Shown here: piece by piece, positions 54,188 through 63,360 of the stretch
Layout: every line of letters begins with the position of its first letter
Position numbering within the stretch: the stretch's first letter is position 1
DNA from: Bradyrhizobium ivorense
GTDB lineage: Bacteria; Pseudomonadota; Alphaproteobacteria; Rhizobiales; Xanthobacteraceae
DNA length: 64,000 nt
Assembly (NCBI RefSeq): GCF_900696085.1
Contig: NZ_CAADFC020000004.1
Location: forward strand, 682,001 to 746,000
Reading direction: 5' to 3'
Made by a program: the position numbers and the translations under genes
The notes under the pieces: model-generated
What the model saw: the letters and a program-made list of their open reading frames with translations, nothing else
Database searches by the model: none
What the model was told of the DNA's origin: nothing

Positions 54188-57100
54188 ATGATCTATGTTT
54201 TTGGGGATTTTGTTTTAGATACCGATTGCCGGGAATTGCGGCGCGGCACCGTTCTCGTCGGAACAGAGCCGCAAACCTTCGACCTGTTGCTCCATCTCAT
54301 TCAAAACCGTCAACGTGTCGTCAGCAAGGACGGCCTGCTTGCTGCGGTGTGGAATGGCCGCATCGTTTCGGAATCCACGCTCAGCAGTCAAATCGCGGCC
54401 GTCCGTTCCGCCATCGGCGACAGCGGCGAGCGGCAGGACCTTGTCCGTACCTTTGCCCGCAAGGGATTTCGCTTCGTCGGCGAGGTACAGGAGCGATGCG
54501 GGGATCCGAAGATCGACCTGGTCACGGACGGCACGGACGGAGCGAAACAGCCGCTCAACGACGCGAGCGGGCCTGAACGCCGGCAACTGTCGGTCATGGT
54601 CTGCAAACTGGCCGACATCGATTTTCGCTCAAGCCGGGATCCGGAGAGCCTGCTGGAACCGGTATCGGCGTGCCATGGCAAAATCAAGGAAGTCATCGCC
54701 GCCCATGACGGCTTTATCGCCAAGTCGCTGGGCGACGAGATCGTGGTCTATTTCGGCTATCCGCGTGCCCGCGAAGATGACGCAGAACGGGCAGTGCTCG
54801 CGGGACTGGCAGCAATCAAGTCCGTCGGAACGGTCGGCAAGCTACCGCAAAAATCGCCGCAGCTGCGCGTCGGTGTTGCAGCCGGCCTTGCCGTCGTCGG
54901 TGATTTTCATGACCTCGGATTTACGGCCGATCATACGGCAATCGGTGGTGCACTCCCGCTGGCAGCTGAACTTGCGGCGTGCGCCGCACCCGGCACGCTG
55001 GTGATCTCAGCCGGCGTGCACCGCCTGCTCGGCGACCTCTTCAACTATGGCGAGCCGGAAAGTGTGAGGTCCAGCGTCGAGCCGATCAAGACCTGGCGGG
55101 TGCTTGGTGAAAGCGCCACCGCAAGCCGCTTCGAAGCCCTGCATTCCAAACCCCTCAAGCTGCTCGGGCGCCAGGAGGAACTGGTGCTCCTGCAGCGGCG
55201 CTGGCGACAGGCCAGGACAGGCGAAGGTCGGGTCGTGCTGATCTATGGAGAGCCCGGCATCGGAAAATCCCGCCTCGTTTTCGCCCTCCGCGAGACTCTC
55301 AAGAGCGGCGCGCACCATTGTCTGCGCTTTCAATGCTCGCCGCATCGAACCCGCACCGCGCTGCATCCGGTCATCGGTGAGCTCGAACATGCGGCCGGCT
55401 TCGCGGCCGGCGATGACGACGCCGTCAAGTTCGAGAAGCTGGAGGCGCTGTTCGGCGCCTTGCTGCAAGGGCCAGGCAATGACGCCGCGTTGTTTGCCGA
55501 CCTGCTCTGCCTCGGAAGGCATGCCGAATCTCCGTTTCTCTCGACAAGTCCTCAGCGGCGAAAGGAGCTGATCATAGAGCGATTCATCGAGCGGATCGCG
55601 AGCCTTGCGGCCGGCAAGCCGATACTCATCGAATTCGAGGACGCGCATTGGATAGATCCCACAAGTCTCGAACTGTTCGATATTCTCGTTGATCGCATCC
55701 GCACGCTTCCCGTTCTGCTGATCGTGACCTACCGGCCGGAATTTGCTCCGCCCTGGCTCGGTCAGTCACATGTGACGGTCCTGACGCTGAACAAGCTCGG
55801 CCGTCGCGACAACGCGGCTCTCATTCGCAGCGTGGCGAAAGCAGAACTTCCATCGTGCCTGCTTGAACAGATCATTTCGCGAACCGATGGCATACCCCTG
55901 TTTGTCGAGGAGATGACCAAGTCCGTCCTGGAGAGCAACATCGTGCGTGAACAGGATGGCGCTTACGTTCTCGCGGAAGGATCGCCGGTTCTCTCCGTGC
56001 CTGGCACGCTGCAGGCCTCTCTGGTGGCCCGGCTGGATCGGCTGTCACATCTGCGCACGGTCGTGCAGGCCGGAGCGGCACTGGGACGCGAGTTCTCCTA
56101 TCCGTTGCTTCGAGCCGTCTGCAACTTGAGCGATGCGGAACTGAATCCCATGCTCGACCAGCTTGTCGCGTCCGAGTTGGTACGACGGCGCGGCACGGCT
56201 CCGCACGCAATGTATACGTTCAAGCACGCGCTGGTGCAGGAGGCGGCCTATGCCACCATGCTCAAGGGTCAACGACAGCAGGTGCACGCTCGCATCGTAG
56301 AGGTCTTTGAAGACGAAGCACGCGAAATGCTGGAGCGCAATCCGGACGTGCTCGCCCATCACTGCACCGAGGCCGGCGCTTTCGTGAAGGCTATCGGGTT
56401 TTGGCTGAGGTCCGCCCGGATGTCGCTTGATCGGTCAGCCGCTGCGGAGGCGCATGCGCACGTGGAACGGGCAATGGGCCTGCTTTCGCAGATCAAGGAC
56501 GACGCGACGCGTCGCCAACTCGAGGGCCGGGTGCAGAACGCGCTGGGCGACACCCTGATCCAGACCAGGGGATTCGCCTCGCCCGAAGTCGCAGCCGCCT
56601 TGTTGAAAGCGCGCGAGCTCATCGATGAATCCATTCATCCGCTTGAGGGCCTGCGCGCACTTTGGGGGCTGTTCAATTACCGTTTGATGCGGTCGGAGTC
56701 GATGGAAAGCCTGCGTCTTCTCGAGCCGTATCTGCAAAGGCAGAACGATCGATTGGGCGCCACGATCGTGCATCATCTGTCCGGAACTGCCTGCCTGCAT
56801 ATCGGCAGGTTCAGGGACGCGGTATTTCATCTCGAGAAAGCCCTTTCGCGCTACGACGAAACGGCCTGCCGTCCCATCGGCATGCTTAGCCATCATATCC
56901 AGTCATTTTCGTTGATTTGGCTTAGCCTGGCCTATCTGTATCTCGGCGAGATCGAGCGGGCGACTGACGCGATCGCGGCCGCCATCAAGGATGCGCGAAG
57001 CCGCTCGCATCCCTTCACACTGGTGTCAGCCCTGCTGGCGGAGGCCCGGTTTCGCATTCATACACGCGATCCGAGGGCTGCAATCGCGGCCATCGATGAA

Positions 57101-57664
57101 GGCCTCGCAATCGCGACCGAGCAGCGCAGTCCCTATCACGTCTCGCGGGCCAACATTCTGAGAGCCGTCACCTTTATCGAAAGCGGGAACGTCGGGGACG
57201 GGATTGTCTTGATGGAGCAGGCGCTCGCCGCGCATCGAAAGACAGGGGCGAATTTCCAGAGTGGCTTCAATCTTTCTTGCCTCGCCAAGGCCTATGCCGC
57301 GACGGGTGACAGGGATCGCGCGCTGGACTGCGCGGATGAGGCCATCAAGGAGGTGGATCGAACCGGTGACTGCTGGTGGGCCGCCGAAGCGCACAGAATA
57401 CGGGGCGAGATATTGCTGAAGCTGGCTCCTAACAACCGCCTGCAGGCGGAAAGCTGCTTCCAGGCCGCACAGAGTTGCGCACGAAGTCAGGACGCCAAAT
57501 TATGGGAATTGCGCGCCGCATACGATCTGGCAAATCTGCGGAATTCGGAAAATCGCAATAAAGAGGCCAGAACGGTTCTGCTTTCGGTCTATCGCGGATT
57601 TCAGGACGGCGTCGATCTGCCGGACCTCAAGGATGCGGGCGAATTGCTGAGAAGGCTTGGGTGA
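54188..57664 (+). CDS. Winged-helix / degenerate cyclase / ATPase / TPR regulator
   Basis: This 1158-residue protein has an OmpR-type winged helix (~1-100, IYVFGDFVLDTDCRELRRG.. to FARKGFRFVGEV), a cyclase-homology domain (~135-310), an AAA ATPase with GEPGIGKS at 354-361, and a long TPR C-terminus. In the cyclase domain the first metal Asp is Lys140 (VMVCKLADIDF), and the Asn/Arg pair reads P and E in GGALPLAAEL, so it is probably catalytically dead; the second metal Asp is kept (SLGDEIVVYF). It may be a CadC- or STAND-like signal integrator. The ATG at 54188 starts the winged helix. Confidence 0.9.
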   Translation: MIYVFGDFVLDTDCRELRRGTVLVGTEPQTFDLLLHLIQNRQRVVSKDGLLAAVWNGRIVSESTLSSQIAAVRSAIGDSGERQDLVRTFARKGFRFVGEVQERCGDPKIDLVTDGTDGAKQPLNDASGPERRQLSVMVCKLADIDFRSSRDPESLLEPVSACHGKIKEVIAAHDGFIAKSLGDEIVVYFGYPRAREDDAERAVLAGLAAIKSVGTVGKLPQKSPQLRVGVAAGLAVVGDFHDLGFTADHTAIGGALPLAAELAACAAPGTLVISAGVHRLLGDLFNYGEPESVRSSVEPIKTWRVLGESATASRFEALHSKPLKLLGRQEELVLLQRRWRQARTGEGRVVLIYGEPGIGKSRLVFALRETLKSGAHHCLRFQCSPHRTRTALHPVIGELEHAAGFAAGDDDAVKFEKLEALFGALLQGPGNDAALFADLLCLGRHAESPFLSTSPQRRKELIIERFIERIASLAAGKPILIEFEDAHWIDPTSLELFDILVDRIRTLPVLLIVTYRPEFAPPWLGQSHVTVLTLNKLGRRDNAALIRSVAKAELPSCLLEQIISRTDGIPLFVEEMTKSVLESNIVREQDGAYVLAEGSPVLSVPGTLQASLVARLDRLSHLRTVVQAGAALGREFSYPLLRAVCNLSDAELNPMLDQLVASELVRRRGTAPHAMYTFKHALVQEAAYATMLKGQRQQVHARIVEVFEDEAREMLERNPDVLAHHCTEAGAFVKAIGFWLRSARMSLDRSAAAEAHAHVERAMGLLSQIKDDATRRQLEGRVQNALGDTLIQTRGFASPEVAAALLKARELIDESIHPLEGLRALWGLFNYRLMRSESMESLRLLEPYLQRQNDRLGATIVHHLSGTACLHIGRFRDAVFHLEKALSRYDETACRPIGMLSHHIQSFSLIWLSLAYLYLGEIERATDAIAAAIKDARSRSHPFTLVSALLAEARFRIHTRDPRAAIAAIDEGLAIATEQRSPYHVSRANILRAVTFIESGNVGDGIVLMEQALAAHRKTGANFQSGFNLSCLAKAYAATGDRDRALDCADEAIKEVDRTGDCWWAAEAHRIRGEILLKLAPNNRLQAESCFQAAQSCARSQDAKLWELRAAYDLANLRNSENRNKEARTVLLSVYRGFQDGVDLPDLKDAGELLRRLG

Positions 57665-57820
57665 ATGTGGCCGGAGCATGAAGGATGTGACGTGATTCCG
57701 TACAACCGTTAAGCGATCGTTCATCCTGTCCATCAATGGGGCGTCAACCAATGTGACCTAGTTTTGCTGGAATATTTCTACGGCGCGAGCGAAAACCGCA
57801 GGCGTCGACAGGAGCTTTTC

Positions 57821-57985
57821 ATGCGTGCGTTGCTTGCAGGATTCTTGCGCGATGAGGGCGCTGCAACCGCCATCGAATATGCGGTCATTGCAGGCGGCAT
57901 CAGCATCGTGATCGTCGCCGTGGTCAATGGCATCGGCCTCAACGTGGCCGGCCGCTTCCAATCCTACAGCTCGGCGCTGAAGTAA
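57821..57985 (+). CDS. Flp/Fap-type type IVb pilin
   Basis: This 54-residue protein is MRALLAGFLRDEGAATAIEYAVIAGGISIVIVAVVNGIG.., the compact Flp pilin pattern: a short basic leader, the Glu at +5 after the predicted cleavage before ATAIEY, and one hydrophobic helix. It would be processed and assembled into tight-adherence pili. AGGAG lies before the ATG at 57821. The tad/cpa assembly genes are not in this window. A near-CtrA site (TTAA-N7-TTCA) lies at 57709-57723. Confidence 0.9.
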   Translation: MRALLAGFLRDEGAATAIEYAVIAGGISIVIVAVVNGIGLNVAGRFQSYSSALK

Positions 57986-58015
57986 GCGCGGCTGTTCAAG
58001 CGCAATACGAGTAGG

Positions 58016-58246
58016 CTAATCGTCGTCGTCGCCGTTCAGCGCGCGCAGCATTGCGATGCGCGCGAACATCAGCCAGCCGCCGCCGGTTTCGGCCGCGTTG
58101 ATCAGGTGCTCGACCGCGATCTGCCAGCGCGGTTCCTGCTGGGCGTCCTCGGGCAGTTTCATGATGTAGTCGGCCGCCTGCTGCAGCGTCACGAGGCTGC
58201 CGCGCTGCAGCGCGATCGGTTCGTCGAAGGGCGTCGACCAGGGCAT
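58016..58246 (-). CDS. Small protein of unknown function
   Basis: A 76-residue protein, MPWSTPFDEPIALQRGSLVTLQQAADYIMKLPEDAQQEPRWQIAVEHLINAAETGGGWLMFARIAMLRALNGDDDD, helical and acidic at the C-terminus, with no signal or membrane segment. It is conserved-looking but I cannot name the family. It lies 47 bp from the end of the Ku gene on the same strand, so it may be in that transcript. Confidence 0.6.
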   Translation of the reverse strand: MPWSTPFDEPIALQRGSLVTLQQAADYIMKLPEDAQQEPRWQIAVEHLINAAETGGGWLMFARIAMLRALNGDDDD

Positions 58247-58293
58247 TTTAGAAACGGCAAATCGCGATCATGGTTTGCCGCCGCGGGCTCCGA

Positions 58294-59262
58294 TCAACCC
58301 GCCTTCTTCCGCGCAGCGGTGCCTTGCGCGCGTGCCGGCTTCTCGGCCTTCTTCGGCTCAGGTTTTGCGGCCTCCTTGGGCTCGCGCTTGCCGCTGCCCG
58401 AGATCGGCAGCAGCATTTCGCGCTGGCCCTCGGCGCGCTTCTTCGGCTTCTTGCCCTTGGCCGCCTTGGCGGCGGGCGCCGCCTCTTTCTCGTTGGCGAG
58501 GCTCTTCTTCAGCGCGTCCATCAGGTTGATGACGTTGCCGCTGGCCTTCGCCGCGGGCTTGGTCACCTTGATGCCGTTGCGCTTCTGGTTGATCAGCTCG
58601 ATCAGCGCCTCTTCATAGCGGTCCTCGAACTCCTCCGGATCGAACTCGGCCGACTTCTGCTCGACGATGTGCTTGGCGAGATCCAGCATGTCCTTGGTGA
58701 TCTTTACGTCCTGGATGTCGTCGAAATATTCCTTCTCGCTGCGCACCTCGTAGGGATAGCGCAGCAGCGTGCCCATCAGCCCGTTGTCGAGCGGCTCGAG
58801 CGCGATGATGTGCTCGCGGTTGGTCAGCACCACGCGGCCAATCGCGACCTTGTTCAGGCTGCGGATGGTCTCGCGGATCACCGCGAAGGCGTCGTGGCCG
58901 ACCTTGCCGTCGGGAACGAGATAATACGGGCGGATCAGATAGCGGCTGTCGATCTCGGAGCGCGGCACGAACTCGTCGATCTCGATGGTGCGGGTCGATT
59001 CCAGCGCGATGTCGTCGAGCTCTTCCTTGGTGACCTCGATGTAGCTGTCGGTGTCGACCTTGTAGCCCTTCATGATGTCTTCGGAGGCCACTTCCTCGCC
59101 GGTCTCCGCGTCGACCTTGGCGTATTTGATGCGGTGGCCGGTCTTGCGGTTGATCTGGTTGAACGAGACCTTTTCGGTGTCCGACGTCGCAGGGTACAGG
59201 GCAACCGGGCAGGTCACGAGCGAAAGGCGCAAAAAGCCCTTCCAGTTGGCGCGGGGGGCCAT
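58294..59262 (-). CDS. ku: Ku protein (non-homologous end joining)
   Basis: This 322-residue protein has the bacterial Ku core: ANWKGFLRLSLVTCPVALYPAT at the N-terminus, NQINRKTGHRIKYAKVDAETGEEV and GYKVDTDSYIEVTKEELDDIAL, then a basic, lysine/alanine-rich tail (KKPKKRAEGQ.., PKKAEKPARAQGTAARKKAG) as is common in bacteria. Ku forms a ring on DNA ends and recruits LigD; no ligD is visible here. The ATG at 59262 with GGGGGG upstream is preferred over an in-frame ATG at 59283. Confidence 0.94.
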   Translation of the reverse strand: MAPRANWKGFLRLSLVTCPVALYPATSDTEKVSFNQINRKTGHRIKYAKVDAETGEEVASEDIMKGYKVDTDSYIEVTKEELDDIALESTRTIEIDEFVPRSEIDSRYLIRPYYLVPDGKVGHDAFAVIRETIRSLNKVAIGRVVLTNREHIIALEPLDNGLMGTLLRYPYEVRSEKEYFDDIQDVKITKDMLDLAKHIVEQKSAEFDPEEFEDRYEEALIELINQKRNGIKVTKPAAKASGNVINLMDALKKSLANEKEAAPAAKAAKGKKPKKRAEGQREMLLPISGSGKREPKEAAKPEPKKAEKPARAQGTAARKKAG

Positions 59263-59515
59263 GGCAAAACTCCGATTACGCAACCGACGGAACGGTCAAG
59301 GATAACACCGGGAACCCCAGTTTGAAACAACGGGGCCCGGTGAATCTCGCAACGGCGTTAACCGTGGTTTGGTGCTGCGCCCGTTTGACGCAAGCGCGCC
59401 ATGCCGGCGAGGAGGGTCTGTGGAGCCGGAACATCGCACCGGATGGTGCGTTGGCTGTTTCAAGGGGAGCGGGCAATTGCCCGGAATAACAGGCACTTAA
59501 GCGGAGAAATCCCCC

Positions 59516-59668
59516 ATGGCTATGGAACGACACGGCCAGACCATCGAAACCCCGACCGAAGCGCGTCAGGCCGAGCCGGGCCCTTCGGTTCTCGCGCTGC
59601 TCACGGCTTCGACCAGCCTCGCCGTCCTGATCTTCGGCGTGATCTGGTTCTCGTTCTTCCGCATGTAG
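59516..59668 (+). CDS. Small single-helix membrane protein
   Basis: A 50-residue protein, MAMERHGQTIETPTEARQAEPGPSVLALLTASTSLAVLIFGVIWFSFFRM, with one C-terminal membrane helix. GCGGAG precedes the ATG. It lies alone between the Ku gene and the rfb genes and is followed by a hairpin. Function unknown; coding status rests on the ribosome site, clean frame and helix. Confidence 0.55.
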   Translation: MAMERHGQTIETPTEARQAEPGPSVLALLTASTSLAVLIFGVIWFSFFRM

Positions 59669-59689
59669 CGGAGCGGCCGACGCCAGCTG

Positions 59690-59713
59690 CAGGCCCTTCT
59701 GTGAGGGGGCCTG
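59690..59713 (+). terminator. Hairpin between the small protein and rfbB
   Basis: CAGGCCC (59690-59696) pairs with GGGCCTG (59707-59713), with a T-rich stretch ATTTTC shortly after on the plus strand. It sits between two convergent genes. Confidence 0.45.
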
Positions 59714-59734
59714 GTCGGCTGGGTGGCCGGATTT

Positions 59735-60826
59735 TCAGGCCCCGGATCGCCGATCCGGCGCCGCAAGCCCGAGGCGTTTCGCTTCATAGCCGGAGTTCTG
59801 GATCGACTGCCACCAAGGCCTGTTGGCGAGATACCAGCGGACAGTCTTGTCGAGCCCGCTGTCAAAGTTCTCGGTCGCACGCCAGCCCAGCTCGCGTTCG
59901 AGCTTCGTGGCGTCGATAGCATAGCGGCGGTCGTGGCCGGGGCGGTCAGTCACGAACGAGATCAGCCGGCTCCGAGCGCCGTGGTCTGACGGTTGCTGGC
60001 GGTCGAGCAGCCCGCACAGGGTCTCGACGACATTGAGATTGGTCCGCTCGTTGCGGCCGCCGACATTGTAGGTCTCGCCGATCCGCCCATGCGCGAGGAT
60101 GGTGTGCAGCGCGCGGGCATGATCCTCGACATAGAGCCAGTCGCGGATGTTCTGGCCGTCGCCATAGACCGGAAGCGGTTCCTCGGCGAGCGCCTTGATG
60201 ATCATGTGCGGGATCAGCTTCTCCGGAAACTGGTATGGCCCGTAGTTGTTGGAGCAGTTCGAGATCAGGCAGGGCAGCTCGTAGGTTTCGCACCAGGCGC
60301 GCACCAGATGATCCGATGCGGCCTTGCTGGCGGAATAGGGCGAGTTCGGCGCGTAGGGGCTCTGTTCCGTGAACGCACCCTCCGGGCCGAGCGAGCCGAA
60401 CACCTCGTCGGTGGAGACATGCAGCAGGCGGAACGATCTGCGCTCCGCCGGCGTCAGCGCGCGCCAGTGGCGCAGCGCCTCCTGCAGCAGCGTGAAGGTG
60501 CCGTTGATATTGGTGGTGATGAACGCCTGCGGACCGTCGATCGAGCGGTCGACATGGCTTTCGGCGGCGAGATGGATCACGGCCTGCGGCCGGTAGCGGG
60601 CAAACAGCGCCTGCAGCGCCGCGGCGTCGCAGATGTCGGTTGTGGCAAGCGCATAGCGCGCCGATTGCGCAGCGGCCTGCGGAATCGAATCCAGGCTGGA
60701 TGCATAGGTCAGCTTGTCGATGTTGACGATCGCAACATCGGTGGTGTCGAGAAAATGCCTGATCACGGCGGAACCGATGAAGCCGGCTCCGCCCGTCACG
60801 AAGATCGTTGATCGGTTCTGGCTCAT
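59735..60826 (-). CDS. rfbB: dTDP-glucose 4,6-dehydratase
   Basis: This 363-residue SDR enzyme has the NAD-binding start [44 protein letters not shown], the catalytic [35 protein letters not shown] (YxxxK), and [17 protein letters not shown]. It converts dTDP-glucose to dTDP-4-keto-6-deoxyglucose for rhamnose and related sugars. The ATG at 60826 begins the fold; 7 bp separate it from rfbA upstream. No rfbC/rfbD is visible, so the route may finish elsewhere or lead to another deoxysugar. Confidence 0.95.
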   Translation of the reverse strand: MSQNRSTIFVTGGAGFIGSAVIRHFLDTTDVAIVNIDKLTYASSLDSIPQAAAQSARYALATTDICDAAALQALFARYRPQAVIHLAAESHVDRSIDGPQAFITTNINGTFTLLQEALRHWRALTPAERRSFRLLHVSTDEVFGSLGPEGAFTEQSPYAPNSPYSASKAASDHLVRAWCETYELPCLISNCSNNYGPYQFPEKLIPHMIIKALAEEPLPVYGDGQNIRDWLYVEDHARALHTILAHGRIGETYNVGGRNERTNLNVVETLCGLLDRQQPSDHGARSRLISFVTDRPGHDRRYAIDATKLERELGWRATENFDSGLDKTVRWYLANRPWWQSIQNSGYEAKRLGLAAPDRRSGA

Positions 60827-60833
60827 GCCCGAG

Positions 60834-61718
60834 CTATCGCTGCGACTTCGCGAAACTGTGATAGACTGAGAGCAGATATTCGCCATAGCTGCTCTTGGCC
60901 GATCGCTGCGCCAGATCGTGGAATTGATCGAGCGTGATGTTTCCCATCCGCAGCGCGATCTCCTCGATGCAGGCAATGCGCAAGCCCTGCCGCTGCTCCA
61001 GGATCTGGACGAAATGGCTGGCCTCGACCAGCGAGGCGTGCGTGCCGGTGTCGAGCCAGGCGAAGCCGCGATGGAGCATCTCGACCGAGAGCTCGCCGCG
61101 TTCCAGGTAGACGCGGTTGACGTCGGTGATCTCGACTTCGCCGCGCACCGACGGTTTCACCGAGGCCGCGATATCGAGGATGGTGTTGTCGTAGAAATAC
61201 AGCCCGGTCACCGCGACATCCGATTTCGGATGGACGGGCTTCTCCTCGATCGAGATCGGCCGGCCCCGCGCGTCGAGCTCGACGACGCCGTAGCTCTGCG
61301 GCGAGGACACGGTGTAGCCGAAGATCGTCGCGCCCTTGGCCCGGTCGCCGGCCCGCTTCAGCTTGTCGCCCAGCCCGTGACCATAAAAGATGTTGTCGCC
61401 CAGGATCAGGGCGACGCTGTCGTCGCCGACGAACTCGCGCCCGACCACGAAGGCGTCGGCGAGGCCGCGTGGCCGCTCCTGCGCCGCATAGGAGAATTTG
61501 AGGCCGATCTCGCTGCCTTCGCCGAGCAGCCGGCGGAACAGGTGCTGATCCTCCGGCGTGGTGATGATCAGGATATCCTTGATTCCCGCGAGCATCAGCG
61601 TCGACAGCGGATAGTAGATCATCGGCTTGTCGAACACCGGCAGCAATTGCTTGGAGACCACCGTGGTCACGGGGTAGAGCCGTGTCCCGGTTCCGCCCGC
61701 AAGAATTATCCCCTTCAT
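60834..61718 (-). CDS. rfbA: Glucose-1-phosphate thymidylyltransferase
   Basis: This 294-residue enzyme opens [18 protein letters not shown] (nucleotide-binding GGxGTRLxP) and has [47 protein letters not shown] and the C-terminal [14 protein letters not shown]. It makes dTDP-glucose from dTTP and glucose-1-phosphate, the step before rfbB. The ATG at 61718 is chosen as it begins the motif; an in-frame start at 61769 adds unrelated residues. It is the first gene of the rfbA-rfbB pair. Confidence 0.95.
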   Translation of the reverse strand: MKGIILAGGTGTRLYPVTTVVSKQLLPVFDKPMIYYPLSTLMLAGIKDILIITTPEDQHLFRRLLGEGSEIGLKFSYAAQERPRGLADAFVVGREFVGDDSVALILGDNIFYGHGLGDKLKRAGDRAKGATIFGYTVSSPQSYGVVELDARGRPISIEEKPVHPKSDVAVTGLYFYDNTILDIAASVKPSVRGEVEITDVNRVYLERGELSVEMLHRGFAWLDTGTHASLVEASHFVQILEQRQGLRIACIEEIALRMGNITLDQFHDLAQRSAKSSYGEYLLSVYHSFAKSQR

Positions 61719-62216
61719 CTCACCTCTCGCCTCAGGATTGAGGGTTGCCACAAGCCTAAGCTCTAGCACAGATTTTACCTGCGGAAGGGGCTATTGGCCG
61801 GATTTGCCGCCGCCCGTGGGCCCCGCCGGGGCGCGCTGCGTGCGTCAGGCCGGACCGCGCCCGCCCGCCGCAGCATGTGCGATGTCGCCGTTCGTTGCCG
61901 AGGTGAGATTCCGGTTGCACATGTCGCGCATTCCAACACGCAGTGCGCTTAAGCCTGCTGAGGTGTGGACGCGCTCACACTGCCTCGGAATGATCGCTGC
62001 TAGCTGGTCGAAGCATCAGCTCCGTCTCTCCGGTAACCACGATCAGTCAGGTTGAATTGCAGATTTCTTCGAGGGGCTGTTTCTCAACGCTAGCGTCGAG
62101 ATCGATTTTGCTTTTCCGACTCGCAACTCGAAGCGGACCGGCTTGCGCACAATTGCGTCACGAGACTATCGGATTTGACTGATAGGACACCCGAATCGTT
62201 GCACCCGAGCTTCACC
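61719..62216. other. Intergenic region upstream of rfbA
   Basis: About 500 bp with GC-rich hairpin-prone stretches near 61800-61860 (GCCCGTGGGCCCCGCCGGGGC region) and AT-richer parts around 62070-62170 with a short GCTAGC palindrome. I see no RNA gene or open frame I can support; the rfbA promoter and that of the small gene at 62217 should lie here. Confidence 0.5.
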
Positions 62217-62372
62217 ATGTCGTCTCAACCGGAAAAGATGTCGCTGCTGTTGCGGTTCAAGGAGAAGGGGCTTTCCGGCGCTTTCGTCGCGCTGACGGTG
62301 CTCGCGATGGTGGGATGGATTTATCTGCTGAGTTCGATGTTTGTTAGATTCGTTCTCTGGTTCTTTTCCTGA
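62217..62372 (+). CDS. Small single-helix membrane protein
   Basis: About 51 residues, MSSQPEKMSLLLRFKEKGLSGAFVALTVLAMVGWIYLLSSMFVRFVLWFFS, with one or two hydrophobic helices. An in-frame ATG at 62238 is also possible. Function unknown. It is the first of five small genes between rfbA and the epimerase at 63890. Confidence 0.55.
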   Translation: MSSQPEKMSLLLRFKEKGLSGAFVALTVLAMVGWIYLLSSMFVRFVLWFFS

Positions 62373-62526
62373 GAATCGGCATCAATTGGCATTGATCACT
62401 TTTGCAGCGCTCGGTTGCACAATAAATTCAACCGATGAACAATCTTTCGGCGCGCCGAACCATCATGTGGTCACATCTTCGGACTCTAAGTTCAACAAAC
62501 TAAAATTCCGAACCGGGACAACTGCG

Positions 62527-62721
62527 ATGGCTACTGCTCTCCTCACCCTTGCAGCAGCGTTTGCTGCGGGATTCTTCGCCGGCTATTGGATGCGTGCCTT
62601 GCGCTCCCAGAAGCGCCGTGCCCACTACCAGATGTATGCGCCGTATCAGATGTCGTCGGGCGGCGCGCCGAAGCCGAACGCCAAGAGCAGCACGTTCGGC
62701 CATCCGCGGCGCGCGTTCTAG
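62527..62721 (+). CDS. Small membrane-anchored protein
   Basis: This 64-residue protein is MATALLTLAAAFAAGFFAGYWMRALRSQKRRAHYQMYAPYQMSSGGAPKPNAKSSTFGHPRRAF: one N-terminal helix with GxxxG-like packing and a basic, Gly/Pro-rich tail. Function unknown. The upstream in-frame extension has no good ribosome site, so the ATG at 62527 is preferred. Confidence 0.55.
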   Translation: MATALLTLAAAFAAGFFAGYWMRALRSQKRRAHYQMYAPYQMSSGGAPKPNAKSSTFGHPRRAF

Positions 62722-62827
62722 ATCGAATGGATCGAACTCGTCGGTGAAGTGCGATTGGCATGACACTTGCTGATCGAGCGGATTGAGCCAACGAGTAAGC
62801 CACGTCAGCGCGCGTCAAGGTTGTGTA

Positions 62828-62971
62828 GTGTTCGGTGGAGTGAGTTGCTTGCATACCGTGCTGATCGTGATCCTGGCTGGTGCAATTGTCCTGATCCTGG
62901 GCAAATTGCACCGCTACTATCTGGACGAGAACGAGAGGATCATGCGGGGCGAGCGCAGGTTTGACCACTAG
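62828..62971 (+). CDS. Small single-helix membrane protein
   Basis: About 47 residues, starting from a GTG with AAGG upstream: VFGGVSCLHTVLIVILAGAIVLILGKLHRYYLDENERIMRGERRFDH. One central membrane helix and an acidic/basic tail. The start is uncertain (a GTG at 62840 is another choice). Function unknown; the gene call is moderate at best. Confidence 0.4.
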   Translation: MFGGVSCLHTVLIVILAGAIVLILGKLHRYYLDENERIMRGERRFDH

Positions 62972-63028
62972 CGTGGCCTGACGCATGATCGCGGAACGCA
63001 GCCTCGGTCGCACGAGAGGTGTCGCACG

Positions 63029-63304
63029 ATGAGTGATCCGGCCAGCAACGCGCCCAGGCGTTATGTCGTCGACGGCAATGGCCACCGTGTTCTGGTCGGC
63101 CTCTCCCGTGAGGAGACCTCGGAATTCGAACGGCTCGAGGCCAGCTTCCAGGTGCTGCAGCGGGATGGCGCGGGGCCCGATCAGCCGCTGTCGAACCCGG
63201 AACGGCGGTGGCGCGAACTGTACGGCAAGCACGACGTGGCCTGGCTCCGATGGATCGCCGATCTGCGCGGGCGCCGGGAGCGGAATTTACCAGTCCTTAA
63301 CTAA
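63029..63304 (+). CDS. Small soluble protein of unknown function
   Basis: A 91-residue protein, MSDPASNAPRRYVVDGNGHRVLVGLSREETSEFERLEASFQVLQRDGAGPDQPLSNPERRWRELYGKHDVAWLRWIADLRGRRERNLPVLN, charged and helical, without signal or membrane segment. I do not recognise a family. It overlaps nothing and is followed 56 bp later by another small gene in the same direction. Confidence 0.6.
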   Translation: MSDPASNAPRRYVVDGNGHRVLVGLSREETSEFERLEASFQVLQRDGAGPDQPLSNPERRWRELYGKHDVAWLRWIADLRGRRERNLPVLN

Positions 63305-63360
63305 GGCCGGGTGATTTTGGAAAGCGCAGACCGACCAGGCCTGAATCGGATTTTGCCCAG

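Noticed and set aside
57709..57723. TTAA-N7-TTCA upstream of the Flp pilin gene as a CtrA site
   Set aside because: One mismatch; tempting because pilins are CtrA targets in Caulobacter, but not strong enough to list as a site.
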